The position numbers were made by a program, and so were the translations under genes. A DNA stretch of 64,000 nucleotides from an uncultured Thermomicrobiales bacterium (GTDB lineage Bacteria; Chloroflexota; Chloroflexia; Thermomicrobiales; UBA6265), in the NCBI GenBank assembly GCA_902806335.1, contig CADCWG010000014.1, positions 1 to 64,000 on the forward strand, written 5' to 3'. The first letter of the stretch is position 1. Each line of letters begins with the position of its first letter. Under the pieces are notes generated by a model. It was not told where the DNA came from. It saw nothing but the letters and a program-made list of their open reading frames with translations, and did no database searches. This document shows, one piece after another, positions 8,049 through 15,956 of this stretch.

Positions 8049-8496
8049 CGTTCCTCCGAAGCGGTGCGCCGTTGGCCGGTCGCCACGGGCGGTCGGCGCT
8101 CCTCGCGTGTGTCAAGCCCCGTGATCCACCGGGCACCCTCGCCGATCCACCCTCTGACCGCGTGTCTCGAGCGAGCACGATCGTGCCCGGGCGCCACGCT
8201 CCACCTATTCGCGCTCGAGCGACATGGCCCACGGTGACGCCGGGCGAGACCCAGGCAAGGTACCCCTGGGGGCCGGGCGAGTCTAGGGGCGGTCGGGACG
8301 GCGGTCAATCGCGCCGTCCTGGCGGACGCGCCGCGGAACTCCCCCTGTTTCCATCTTCAGACCCCTCAGGGTATTGACAGAACAGACGATCGGGTGTGTG
8401 CTGGGCATAACGATCTCTTGACGCTTCCGATCTGCTGCTGCTCGACCCGCCTCTGGCGGGAGGGCCGCTGCCGTCGTGCAGCCGGGGAGTGGTCTC
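8049..8496. other. Divergent intergenic region (aminotransferase / PAP2 phosphatase)
   Basis: This gap lies between the divergent aminotransferase and PAP2 genes. It contains a perfect 12-bp palindrome (listed separately) and an isolated consensus TTGACA at 8374-8379. The TTGACA has only a poor partner at -10 (TGTGCT, 17-bp spacer), so I do not call a promoter from it. No coding sequence or RNA gene is visible. Confidence 0.5.
8175..8186. promoter_or_regulatory. 12-bp perfect palindrome, possible operator
   Basis: GCACGATCGTGC is a perfect even palindrome in the divergent gap, ~127 bp upstream of the aminotransferase start. Dimeric regulators bind such sites, but palindromes of this length also occur by chance in G+C-rich DNA. 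Confidence 0.3.
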
Positions 8497-9387
8497 ATGC
8501 CGATCGCCCGTGGGAGCGCGAGGCGCCCCCTGCCGGTGCTGGGTGCCGTCCGTCCTCCCGGCCGGACCCTTGTTGGTCTCGCCGCGGCAGGCGTGTTCCT
8601 GGCGACGCTGGTGGACGCGCTGCGCCATCCCCCCGCCGGCTGGGAGCTCAGCGTGCTCAAAGCCGCGCAGCGCGTCGAGCCGCCGGGCATCGGCGAGGCC
8701 CTCGAAGCGTCGGACCTGCTCACGGACTCCTCCGGGGCGGTCGTGATGTGGGCGATCGTCTCGCTCGCGTTCGCCGCGGCGCGGTGGTGGTGGCCGCTGA
8801 TCGCGGCGCTGGCGCTGCCGCTCGGTGGCGTCGTCAACGAGGGGATCGGGATCTGGCTGGTGACCCGCGCCCGGCCGCACTCGCCCGAGCTTGCCCGCGG
8901 CAGCCTGAACTGGGAAGAGCGTTCCTACCCCAGTGGGCACGTCACCGGCGCGGTCTTGCTCTACGGGCTGCTCTTCCTGGTCGCGGGTCGGCTCCGCCGC
9001 CGCTGGCAGCGGGTCGCGGTGCGGTCGGCGTCCGCGGTGGTGATGGCGGTCACCGGCTTCGATCGGCTCTGGGGCGGTGCCCACTGGCCCACCGACGTCC
9101 TCGGTTCCTACGCGCTCGGCACGTTGCTGCTGGTGTTCCTGGTGGTGGGCTGCGCCCGGCTGCGGCGCGAGGTCCCGCTCCTCGCCGCCGTCGCCGCCGC
9201 GATCGCCATTCGTCTCGCGTCCGCACCCGCAGGAGCCGTCGAGAGTCGGCGCGTGACCCCGACCCTGGCTGCCAGCGCACGGCTGGCCGCCCGCGGCCTG
9301 GCGTTGCTCGCGGCGGACCCGCCCCTGGCAGCGGCGTCAACTGGGTCGGTGCGCCAGCGGGTCCCCGCCGTCTCGTCCGCCGCCTAG
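8497..9387 (+). CDS. PAP2-family membrane phosphatase (undecaprenyl-diphosphatase-like)
   Basis: The three phosphatase motifs of the PAP2 superfamily are present: RARPHSP (motif 1 region), SYPSGHVTGAVLLYG (motif 2, PSGH) and GFDRLWGGAHWPTDVLGSYA (motif 3, with catalytic His and Asp). Several hydrophobic helices surround them (VMWAIVSLAFAAARWWW; AVLLYGLLFLVAG; GTLLLVFLVVGC), as expected for a membrane lipid-phosphate phosphatase recycling undecaprenyl diphosphate or phosphatidic acid. The last ~70 residues form an Ala-rich extension. The track's ORF begins at a GTG at 8476; I prefer the ATG at 8497 (MPIARGS, 296 aa) because GGGGAG stands at ideal spacing before it. Confidence 0.88.
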   Translation: MPIARGSARRPLPVLGAVRPPGRTLVGLAAAGVFLATLVDALRHPPAGWELSVLKAAQRVEPPGIGEALEASDLLTDSSGAVVMWAIVSLAFAAARWWWPLIAALALPLGGVVNEGIGIWLVTRARPHSPELARGSLNWEERSYPSGHVTGAVLLYGLLFLVAGRLRRRWQRVAVRSASAVVMAVTGFDRLWGGAHWPTDVLGSYALGTLLLVFLVVGCARLRREVPLLAAVAAAIAIRLASAPAGAVESRRVTPTLAASARLAARGLALLAADPPLAAASTGSVRQRVPAVSSAA

Positions 9388-9432
9388 GCCCGCTCGCGGA
9401 GCGGTGCTGCGGCGGGGCCGGGTGGCCACGGT

Positions 9433-9461
9433 TTGACACCCCCCGGTCTCGGTCCTAGAGT
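9433..9461 (+). promoter_or_regulatory. Promoter of the M14 carboxypeptidase gene
   Basis: A consensus TTGACA at 9433-9438, a 17-bp spacer and TAGAGT at 9456-9461 form a sigma-70-type promoter. Transcription would begin ~84 bp upstream of the ATG at 9552. Confidence 0.6.
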
Positions 9462-9551
9462 CGCCGGACGCCGCCGGCGCCGACCTCGGCGCCGCTCGAC
9501 CGCGACGCGCCTTCCCTCGCCGAGGAGGCACCAGGACGGAGAGATCGCCCC

Positions 9552-11297
9552 ATGGCCCAGCCGGCCGTCGGAAAAGCGAACGAGACCCCTGATCGCTACG
9601 TCGCCCCCTCCGCCGAGTTCCGCGCCGACCGCTACTACCGCTACGCGGAGTTGACCGATCTGCTCCACAGCTGGGCCGCGGCATACCCGGAGCTGGCCGC
9701 GGTCGAGAGCATCGGCAAGAGCTACGAGGGGCGCGACATCTGGGCCCTCACCCTGACCAACCGCGCGACGGGGCCCGACGCCGAGAAGCCGGCCTACTAC
9801 GTCGACGCGAACATCCACGCCGGCGAGGTGACCGGCTCGGCGGTGGCGCTCTTCACCGCCCACCACCTGCTCACCGGGTACGGCGACGACCCGCGGGCGA
9901 CGCGCCTGCTCGATGAGACCGCCCTCTACGTCGTCCCGCGGATCGGCGTCGACGGGGCCGAGCGCTACCTCGCCTCGCCGGAGCAGATGCGCTCCTCCGT
10001 CCGGCCCTGGCCCGAGCCGGAGCCGCAGGACGGCGTCCAGCGGGAGGATCTCGACGGCGACGGCTGGGTAACCCAGATGCGCGTCCGCGACCCCCACGGG
10101 CCGTGGAAGGTCTCGACCAGGGACCCGCGCCTGATGGTCCGCCGCGGTCCGGACGAGACCGGCGGCGAGTACTACTTCGTCTTCCCCGAGGGGACGATCA
10201 AGGATTACGACGGCGGCGAGGTCAAGGTCGCGCCGCCGCTCTGGGGGCTGGACAACAACCGCAACTTCCCGGCGCGCTGGGGACCCGAGTGGGAGCAGCG
10301 CGGGGCCGGCGCCTACCCGCTCTCGGAGCCGGAGACGCGGGCGGTCGCCGACTTCATGCTCGCCCACCCCAACATCCACGGCACCCAGCATTACCACACC
10401 TTCTCGGGCGTGATCCTCCGCGCCTCGGCGCTGCGCGCCGACGAGGACCTCGCGAAGGCCGACCTCAAGACCTACAAGGCCCTCGCCGAGCTGGGGACCG
10501 AGGAGACCGGCTACCGGGTCGTCTCGATCTTCCACGACTTCGCCTACGACAAGAAGAAGCCGATGATGGGCAACCACCTCGACTGGGTCTTCGACTCGCT
10601 CGGCTGCTTCGGCTTCGCGACCGAGCTCTGGAGCTTGCCGGCGAAGGCGGGGATCGAGGTCGTCGACTTCCTCAAGTTCTTCGACGAGCGGTCCGAAGAC
10701 GACGACCTCGCGATGCTGAAGGTGCTCGACCAGCAGCTGGGCGGCAGCGGGTACAAGCCCTGGGTGCCGTTCGAGCACCCGCAGCTGGGTCCGGTCGAGA
10801 TCGGGGGCTGGGAGTTCAAGTTCACCTTCCAGAATCCCCCCGGGCCGTTCCTCGAGGAGGAGTGCCGCCGGAACGCCGGCTTCACCCTCCGCGCGATGGG
10901 CACCGCGCCGCGCCTCGAGTTGGTCGAGGCCTCGACCGAGCCGCTCGGGGGCGACCTCCACAAGGTGGCGGCGGTGGTCGGGAACGCCGGATTCCTCCCC
11001 ACCTACGTCAGCGAGTCGGGTAAGGCGACGGGAAGGATCAAGCCGGTCAGCGCCACGCTCGGGCTCGGCGACGGGATGGCCCTGGTCGGCGGCGAGGAGG
11101 AGACGGAACTCGGCCACCTGATGGGTCGCGCCGACCAGTACGAGGCCTTCAGCGTCTTCCCGGCCTACGGCAACAGCACGCGGCGCCGGGTCGAGTGGAT
11201 CGTCCGCGCCCCCGACGCCGGGACGGTAACGGTGACCGCCACCTCGCCCAAGGGCGGGGTCGTCCGGCGGGAGTTGACGCTGGGGACGGTGGGCTGA
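9552..11297 (+). CDS. Zinc carboxypeptidase, peptidase M14 family
   Basis: This 581-residue protein has an M14 carboxypeptidase core at the N-terminal half. YAELTDLLHSWAAAYPELAAVESIGKSYEGRDIWAL is the typical entry, the zinc-binding HxxE is in DANIHAGEVTGSA, and a later zinc His lies in NIHGTQHYHTFSG. The Glu in GCFGFATELWSLP is a candidate catalytic general base. The C-terminal ~200 residues form a beta-rich domain that starts GPVEIGGWEFKFTFQNPPGP and ends VTVTATSPKGG. No signal peptide is visible, so it is predicted cytoplasmic. GGAGAG precedes the ATG. It should remove C-terminal residues from peptides; specificity is unknown. Confidence 0.9.
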   Translation: MAQPAVGKANETPDRYVAPSAEFRADRYYRYAELTDLLHSWAAAYPELAAVESIGKSYEGRDIWALTLTNRATGPDAEKPAYYVDANIHAGEVTGSAVALFTAHHLLTGYGDDPRATRLLDETALYVVPRIGVDGAERYLASPEQMRSSVRPWPEPEPQDGVQREDLDGDGWVTQMRVRDPHGPWKVSTRDPRLMVRRGPDETGGEYYFVFPEGTIKDYDGGEVKVAPPLWGLDNNRNFPARWGPEWEQRGAGAYPLSEPETRAVADFMLAHPNIHGTQHYHTFSGVILRASALRADEDLAKADLKTYKALAELGTEETGYRVVSIFHDFAYDKKKPMMGNHLDWVFDSLGCFGFATELWSLPAKAGIEVVDFLKFFDERSEDDDLAMLKVLDQQLGGSGYKPWVPFEHPQLGPVEIGGWEFKFTFQNPPGPFLEEECRRNAGFTLRAMGTAPRLELVEASTEPLGGDLHKVAAVVGNAGFLPTYVSESGKATGRIKPVSATLGLGDGMALVGGEEETELGHLMGRADQYEAFSVFPAYGNSTRRRVEWIVRAPDAGTVTVTATSPKGGVVRRELTLGTVG

Positions 11298-11342
11298 CGT
11301 CGCCGGTCGCGACAGTCACGCCGGCGGCACCGGGCGGCCCCG

Positions 11343-12311
11343 ATGCCGATCCCGGCGTCCATGCGTAAGCCGGACGTCGATCCCGCCGCCGTCCGCGCCG
11401 TCCTCGGCCGCGTCTTCGGCTCGGCGGATGGGCTCATTATCGCGCGCACGCCGGACGGCACCTCGACCAAGGTCTATCGCGTCCAGCGGGGCGAGGAGAC
11501 GTTCTATCTCCGGGGCGCCGAGACCGAGTGCGCGAGCCTGGCGCTGGAGGCCCTGGCCCACCGGCTACTGCGGGCGCACGGGGTCAGGGTGCCCGAGGTC
11601 GTGCACCTCGAACCGTTCGACGCGGGGCTCCGCCGCTCGGTGATGGTGACCACTGCGATCCCCGGTCAGGCGCTGGCGCGGTTGCCGCCGGGGCGTCCCG
11701 TCGGGTCGATCCTGGCCGAGGCGGGACGGGACCTCGCGCTCCTCAACGGCGTCCCGGTCGCCGGGTTCGGCTGGGTGCGCCGGGACGACCCTGCGGCGAC
11801 CTCACTGCGTGCCGAGTTGCCGTCCCTCGCGGCCTTCGCCCTGGGCGGCCTCGACGATCAGCTCCGTCGGGTGCGCGGCCGCTTCTTCCCCCCTGCCGAG
11901 GTCGCGGCGATTGGGCGCGCGGTGGCCGCCCACCGCGCGCTCCTCGATCTCGAAGCCGGAGTTGGATCGCTCGCGCATGGCGACCTCGACCTTACCCACG
12001 TCTTTCAGCGTGACGGCGTCTACACCGGCCTGATCGACCTGGGCGAGATCCGCGGCGCCGAGCCGACCTACGACCTGGGGCACGTCGCCCTCCACGACGG
12101 CGAGACGCTCCCGGTCCCGGGTCTCCCCGCGCTGCTCGCCGGCTACCGGGAGGTCTCGCCGCTCTCGGATGACCACCTTCGGCGGATCCACCTCTCCGCG
12201 CTGCTGATCGGCGTCCGGGCCCTGGCCCGGGCCTCGGAGCGGCCGCCCGCCGCGCACCACCGAGGGAACGTCGCGGCGACGAGGCGGATGCTCGCGGCAC
12301 TCGCCGCCTGA
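11343..12311 (+). CDS. APH-fold phosphotransferase family protein
   Basis: This 322-residue kinase-like protein belongs to the aminoglycoside-phosphotransferase/choline-kinase fold. An N-lobe with TKVYRVQRGEETFYLRGAE is followed by the catalytic loop LAHGDLDLTHVF and the metal-binding Asp region GLIDLGEIRGAEPTYDLGHVAL. The usual Asn of the catalytic loop (HGDxxxxN) is His here, a substitution seen in some other members, so activity is plausible but the substrate is unknown. Resistance to an aminoglycoside should not be assumed. A second ATG six codons in (11361) is equally likely as start. It converges with the ECF41 gene, 12 bp away. Confidence 0.75.
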   Translation: MPIPASMRKPDVDPAAVRAVLGRVFGSADGLIIARTPDGTSTKVYRVQRGEETFYLRGAETECASLALEALAHRLLRAHGVRVPEVVHLEPFDAGLRRSVMVTTAIPGQALARLPPGRPVGSILAEAGRDLALLNGVPVAGFGWVRRDDPAATSLRAELPSLAAFALGGLDDQLRRVRGRFFPPAEVAAIGRAVAAHRALLDLEAGVGSLAHGDLDLTHVFQRDGVYTGLIDLGEIRGAEPTYDLGHVALHDGETLPVPGLPALLAGYREVSPLSDDHLRRIHLSALLIGVRALARASERPPAAHHRGNVAATRRMLAALAA

Positions 12312-12323
12312 CCGCGCCGCGGG

Positions 12324-13220
12324 TCAGCCGACGTCCTCGGGCACGTCGCCCGAGACGGCCCCCAGCTTGTCGGGGTTGACCACCAGGCGGATGCCGACGA
12401 TCCGCTCGCCGGCGAAGTCGAGCGTTACCGCCCCGAACGGCATCCCCTCGACGACGGAGACGAAGCCAGCCTGACCGTTGAGGCGGGTCGGGAGCGACGA
12501 GATCGGAACCTTCGCGCTGGACGCGAGACCGACCAGGGCTCGTGCGACCCGGTCGGCTCCGGTGATCGGGCGCCGGGGGGCAGGGGCGCGTCCGCCGCCG
12601 TCCGACCAGAACGTCACATCGTCGGCGAGGAGGGTTCGGAGCGCGTCGAGGTCGCCGGACGTGCAGGCCCGGATGAACGACGCGGTCAGGCGCTCGGCGG
12701 CGGCCGGCGGCGGCGCGAAGCGGGGCCGACGCTCGGCGATCCGCGCCCGGGCTCGCCGGGCGAGTTGGCGGCAGGTGGACTCCGGCATGCCTACCACGTC
12801 GGCCACCTCCGCGTACGGGTAGGCGAAGACGTCGTGGAGGAGGAAGGCGGCCCGCTCGGTCGGCGTCAGCGTCTCGAGCAGGACGAGGAAGGCCACCGAG
12901 AGCGACTCGGCCAGCGCCACCGACTCGCCGGGGTCGAGCGCCGCTTCGCCGTCGGTGGCCACCGGCTCCGGGAGCCAGGGGCCGACGTAGGTCTCCCGCC
13001 GGACCCGCGCGTCCCGCAGCACGTCGATCGCCAGCCGGGTGGTGACCGTCGTCAGCCAGGCCCGCGGCTCGCGGACCTCCGTGCCTTCCGCGATCGCGGT
13101 GGACCAGCGGACGAACGCTTCCTGGACGACGTCTTCCGCCTCGGCGGCGCTGCCGAGCATCCGGTAGGCGATCGCGAACAGCCGGCCGCGGTTCTCGGCG
13201 TAGGTCTCTTCCGTGGTCAT
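12324..13220 (-). CDS. ECF41-type RNA polymerase sigma factor with fused SnoaL-like domain
   Basis: This 298-residue extracytoplasmic-function sigma factor has region 2 at the N-terminus (AYRMLGSAAEAEDVVQEAFVRW), region 4 around residues 120-175 (LETLTPTERAAFLLHDVFAY...VADVVGMPESTCRQLARRARARI) and a C-terminal SnoaL-like domain. Three motifs used to recognise the ECF41 group are present: WLPEP between regions 2 and 4, DGGGR at the start of the extension and NPDKL near the C-terminus. In this group the fused domain, not a separate anti-sigma factor, controls activity. ECF41 genes usually sit beside an oxidoreductase or carboxymuconolactone-decarboxylase-like target; none is adjacent here. A TGTCAC/CGTC promoter candidate lies ~215 bp upstream. 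Confidence 0.93.
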   Translation of the reverse strand: MTTEETYAENRGRLFAIAYRMLGSAAEAEDVVQEAFVRWSTAIAEGTEVREPRAWLTTVTTRLAIDVLRDARVRRETYVGPWLPEPVATDGEAALDPGESVALAESLSVAFLVLLETLTPTERAAFLLHDVFAYPYAEVADVVGMPESTCRQLARRARARIAERRPRFAPPPAAAERLTASFIRACTSGDLDALRTLLADDVTFWSDGGGRAPAPRRPITGADRVARALVGLASSAKVPISSLPTRLNGQAGFVSVVEGMPFGAVTLDFAGERIVGIRLVVNPDKLGAVSGDVPEDVG

Positions 13221-13434
13221 CGGGCCTCCAGGTCGTCCATCGGGAATGGCGAAGTTCCGCTCGCCACGCGGCGGGCTCGTGCCGGTTCGGCCGCCCTGCC
13301 GTCCGAATAGTCACGGGCGCCGGTCAGACGCGCGCAGCCGCCCCCGCTTCGAGGCCAGTGGTGTCCAGCAGCCGTTCGCGCCGGCGGCCGGCGGGACCGG
13401 AGAAGGTGCGGGGGCCGAAGTTGCCGAAAGTAGA

Positions 13435-13461
13435 GACGGACGAACCGGTGCCGGCGTGACA
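13435..13461 (-). promoter_or_regulatory. Candidate ECF41 autoregulatory promoter
   Basis: On the minus strand TGTCACG (13461-13455) is followed after exactly 16 bp by CGTC (13438-13435). The reported ECF41 target consensus is close to TGTCACA in the -35 and CGTC in the -10 region. The site points toward the sigma factor gene, leaving a leader of ~210 nt before the start at 13220, which is long. Confidence 0.4.
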
Positions 13462-13473
13462 GCGTCCCGCGAA

Positions 13474-13497
13474 GCGCCCAGGCGCCCAGGCGCCCGG
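13474..13497. repeat. Short tandem repeat, 8 bp x 3
   Basis: Three contiguous copies of GCGCCCAG (the third GCGCCCGG) stand just upstream, on the minus strand, of the candidate ECF41 promoter. I assign no function. Confidence 0.6.
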
Positions 13498-13768
13498 GCG
13501 TGAACGGGCGGGGTGATCTGGGTGCTGGTCATCACGCGTCCCATCGCGACTGGACCGACGCCTCAGGAGGTCCTGACGAGTAGGATCGATGGCGACCCTT
13601 CGAGGCTTCGTCGGGATGGAGCACGGTGTGGAATGCGTCGCCGCGGATGCCCGACCGCGGGACTGCGGCATGGCAGGTGCGACCCCGGACCTACGGACGG
13701 CGCGGTCCCGGTGCGGTGAGAGGCCCAGTCCCCAAGGGACGGCCGATGTGGCATGCGAGGGACAGCGA
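13498..13768. other. Upstream region of the ADP-ribosylglycohydrolase gene
   Basis: The track extends the downstream ORF to 13589, but the 60 extra residues look like translated spacer. The stretch holds a perfect inverted repeat, TCAGGA-GG-TCCTGA, at 13563-13576, which could be an operator. No promoter pair is convincing and no other gene is visible. Confidence 0.4.
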
Positions 13769-14833
13769 ATGGACGCGGTACGACCTGGTCCGGATCAACC
13801 CAACTACTCGGCGGCCAACGAGGACCGGTTTCTCGGCGGGCTGCTCGGACTGGCTATCGGCGACGCGCTCGGGATGCCGGTCGAAGGCTGGTCGCGAGAC
13901 CGCATCGCGGCCGAGTTCGGCCGGATCGAGGGCTACCACCCGCGCCGCCAGCCGGGGCGCGACGAGGTCGCGGCGGGCGAGTTCACCGACGAGACCGAGT
14001 TCGCGCTCTGCGTGGTCGAGTCGGTCACCACCAACCGCGGCACGATCGACGTCGACAACATCGGCGCCCGGCTGCTGTACCTGGCTCGGGGCGAGTCGCG
14101 GCGCTGGCTCGGCGCGGCGACCGCGGCCGCGCTGGACCGCGCCGACGAGACGGGCGAGTTCCGGGTCGCACTTGACGAGGACGGCCCCGCGACCGGTGAC
14201 GTCGCCACCCGTGGCGTGCCGATCGGACTCCTCCACGCGGTCGGCCGCTTCGACGCGGCGTCGCTGCGGGCAGCCGCCGAGGTCGTCACCCGCCTCACCC
14301 ACGGCAGCCCGGCGGCGATCGCGGCCACGACCGCCGTTGCCTACGGGGTCAACCTGGCCGCGCGCGGCGAGGTGCCCCCGACCCGGTGGGCCCGGGACAC
14401 CGCCGAGTTCCTGGGCGGCGGCGCGCTGAGCGAGTCCCTCGCCCAGGCGGCGGACCTCGCGGACGCGACGACGCCGGTGGCCGATGCGCTGGCCGCCCTT
14501 GGCACGGGCGAGGACGCGCGGGAGTCCGTCGCCGCCGGGTTCTACGCGGCGATCGTGGCGCCGGTCTTCGAGGCGGCGGTCTTCACCGCGGTCGAGGCGG
14601 GCGGCGATACCGACACCGTCGCCGCCGTCGCCGGGGCCCTGGCGGGCTCGACGCGGGGCGCGAGCGGGATCCCCCAGGGGCTGATCGACGGGCTCGGGGG
14701 GCGGATCTACGTCTCGCTCGCCGCGCCCTGGTTCCACCGCACGGCGCTCGGCCGGGCCGGCCTGATCATCGACCTCCGGCCCGAGGACGCCACCAGTCCC
14801 CCGCCCCGCCCCGATCTGCCGCCGCGGTACTGA
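13769..14833 (+). CDS. ADP-ribosylglycohydrolase (DraG/ARH family)
   Basis: This enzyme should remove ADP-ribose from modified proteins or small molecules, using two magnesium ions. The family signature GGLLGLAIGDALGMPVEG opens the domain, the first metal site is FTDETEFALCV, and the second is GGDTDTVAAVAGALAGS near residue 280. The first site reads TDET rather than the common TDDT. The preferred start is the ATG at 13769 (MDAVRPGPDQ, 354 aa), preceded by GAGGGA at normal spacing, not the track's 13589. No ADP-ribosyltransferase is encoded nearby, so its target cannot be inferred. Confidence 0.85.
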   Translation: MDAVRPGPDQPNYSAANEDRFLGGLLGLAIGDALGMPVEGWSRDRIAAEFGRIEGYHPRRQPGRDEVAAGEFTDETEFALCVVESVTTNRGTIDVDNIGARLLYLARGESRRWLGAATAAALDRADETGEFRVALDEDGPATGDVATRGVPIGLLHAVGRFDAASLRAAAEVVTRLTHGSPAAIAATTAVAYGVNLAARGEVPPTRWARDTAEFLGGGALSESLAQAADLADATTPVADALAALGTGEDARESVAAGFYAAIVAPVFEAAVFTAVEAGGDTDTVAAVAGALAGSTRGASGIPQGLIDGLGGRIYVSLAAPWFHRTALGRAGLIIDLRPEDATSPPPRPDLPPRY

Positions 14834-14975
14834 CCGGGGCGGCGGGTCGGATCTGGGGAGGAGACGGGCAGGGGAGAGCCGGGCCGGCCCCGTTGGACCG
14901 GGACGAGCGGTCGGCCGAGTCGCGTCCCGGATGCGGCGCGTGGGGAGTTCCTCCCCGTCGGCTGTCTTGTCGCCC

Positions 14976-15587
14976 CTACTCGTCAGCGAACCGTTCTTCC
15001 CGCCAGGGGTCGGCGCTGTTGCTGTAGCCGTAGCGCTCCCAGAACCCCTGGCGATCCTCGGCCAGGAACTCGACGCCACGGACCCACTTCGCGCTCTTCC
15101 AGCCGTAGCGCTTGGGGACGACCACCCGCACGGGGTAGCCGTGCTCGGGCGTCAGCACCGCGCCGTCGTGCTTTAGGGCGAAGAGCACGTCGTCGTCTTC
15201 GAAGACCGCCAGCGGGATGTTGGCGGTGTAGCCGCCGTCGCAGTGGAAGACGACGAACCGCGCCGCCGGCCTCACCCCGGCCGCCTCCGCGACGGATCGA
15301 CCGGAGACGCCCTCCCAGTCGTTGTCGAGCTTGCTCCAGCGCGTCACGCAGTGCATGTCGGCGTGGACCGTCGTCCGGGGCAGGGCCTGGAAGGCCGCCC
15401 AGTCGTAGCGGAGCTCGCGCTCGACCACGCCGAAGACCCGGAAGTCCCAGGTGGTCGGGTCGAACGCGGGGATGTCACCGTAGTGGAGAACGGGCCAGCG
15501 CCGGGTGAGGTGCTGGCCGGGCGGCGTCCGCTCTGCCAGCTCCGGGTCGACCTGCGGGCGCTTGAGGCCCATCGAGCGGAAGACCAT
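14976..15587 (-). CDS. Sulfite-oxidase-fold molybdopterin-dependent oxidoreductase
   Basis: A compact 203-residue protein consists of just the oxidoreductase molybdopterin-binding domain. GDIPAFDPTTWDFRVFGVVE begins the fold, and the molybdenum-ligating Cys is in DMHCVTRWSKLDNDWEGV. GYPVRVVVPKRYGWKSAKWVRGVEFL is the conserved pterin-pocket region. There is no Tat signal and no dimerisation domain, so it is probably cytoplasmic, like the small sulfite oxidase-like (COG2041) proteins; the substrate is unknown. The track ORF begins at 16430, but the ATG at 15587 with GGAGG 9 nt before it is clearly the start. The upstream part of that ORF is dnaJ in antisense. Confidence 0.88.
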   Translation of the reverse strand: MVFRSMGLKRPQVDPELAERTPPGQHLTRRWPVLHYGDIPAFDPTTWDFRVFGVVERELRYDWAAFQALPRTTVHADMHCVTRWSKLDNDWEGVSGRSVAEAAGVRPAARFVVFHCDGGYTANIPLAVFEDDDVLFALKHDGAVLTPEHGYPVRVVVPKRYGWKSAKWVRGVEFLAEDRQGFWERYGYSNSADPWREERFADE

Positions 15588-15778
15588 CGGGAACAACCTC
15601 CGGGCGGAGCCGTGGATTCGGACGGGGGAGGAACCAGGGAGGAAGCATCGGGAGCCGCCCGGCCGCATCGCCGCCCAGCCGTGCCCCGCACGGGAGCATG
15701 AGGCATGCCAGTCTGCGGGCCGTGGTGGCTGGGACGACCGTGCCCCGGACCAAGGCGCGACGGCCCAGCGAGGCTGCT

Positions 15779-15805
15779 CTAGCACTCTCGCGACGAGAGT
15801 GCCAG
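15779..15805. promoter_or_regulatory. CIRCE operator (HrcA-binding) upstream of dnaJ
   Basis: CTAGCACTC, nine bases (tcgcgacga) and GAGTGCCAG match the CIRCE consensus TTAGCACTC-N9-GAGTGCTAA at 15 of 18 positions with the exact 9-bp spacer. CIRCE is bound by the heat-shock repressor HrcA. It ends 6 bp before the -35 box of the dnaJ promoter, a position that would block polymerase binding. hrcA itself is not in the window. Confidence 0.85.
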
Positions 15806-15811
15806 CCGCGC

Positions 15812-15839
15812 TTGACGGGGTAGGGGCGGCCGCTATACT
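15812..15839 (+). promoter_or_regulatory. Promoter of dnaJ
   Basis: TTGACG (15812-15817), a 16-bp spacer and TATACT (15834-15839) form a vegetative promoter immediately downstream of the CIRCE element, ~118 bp before the dnaJ start. Confidence 0.75.
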
Positions 15840-15956
15840 TCGGGAACCGGCTCCGCGCGCCGCCGCGACGAGGGGGGAAGCCTCCGCGCGGCACGGCCGC
15901 GTGTCCCGCGCCACCCAGCCCTCGCCGCCCCGGCGGCCCCCAGCGACCGAACCGTC

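Larger units (their letters stand above)
15588..15956. other. Divergent control region (molybdoenzyme / dnaJ)
   Basis: This gap between divergent genes contains the CIRCE operator and dnaJ promoter listed separately. I see no promoter for the leftward molybdoenzyme gene beyond its Shine-Dalgarno sequence. Confidence 0.5.

Noticed and set aside
8374-8379. Perfect TTGACA upstream of the PAP2 gene as a promoter
   Set aside because: The best hexamer at 16-18 bp (TGTGCT) matches TATAAT at only three positions.
9384-11117. 577-aa minus-strand ORF
   Set aside because: It is antisense to the M14 carboxypeptidase gene, which has HxxE, a promoter and a ribosome-binding site.
11343-12311. Aminoglycoside resistance gene
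   Set aside because: Only the general APH fold is supported; the catalytic-loop Asn is His and there is no resistance context.
13691-15079. 462-aa minus-strand ORF
   Set aside because: It is a shadow of the ADP-ribosylglycohydrolase gene, low-complexity, with no domain.
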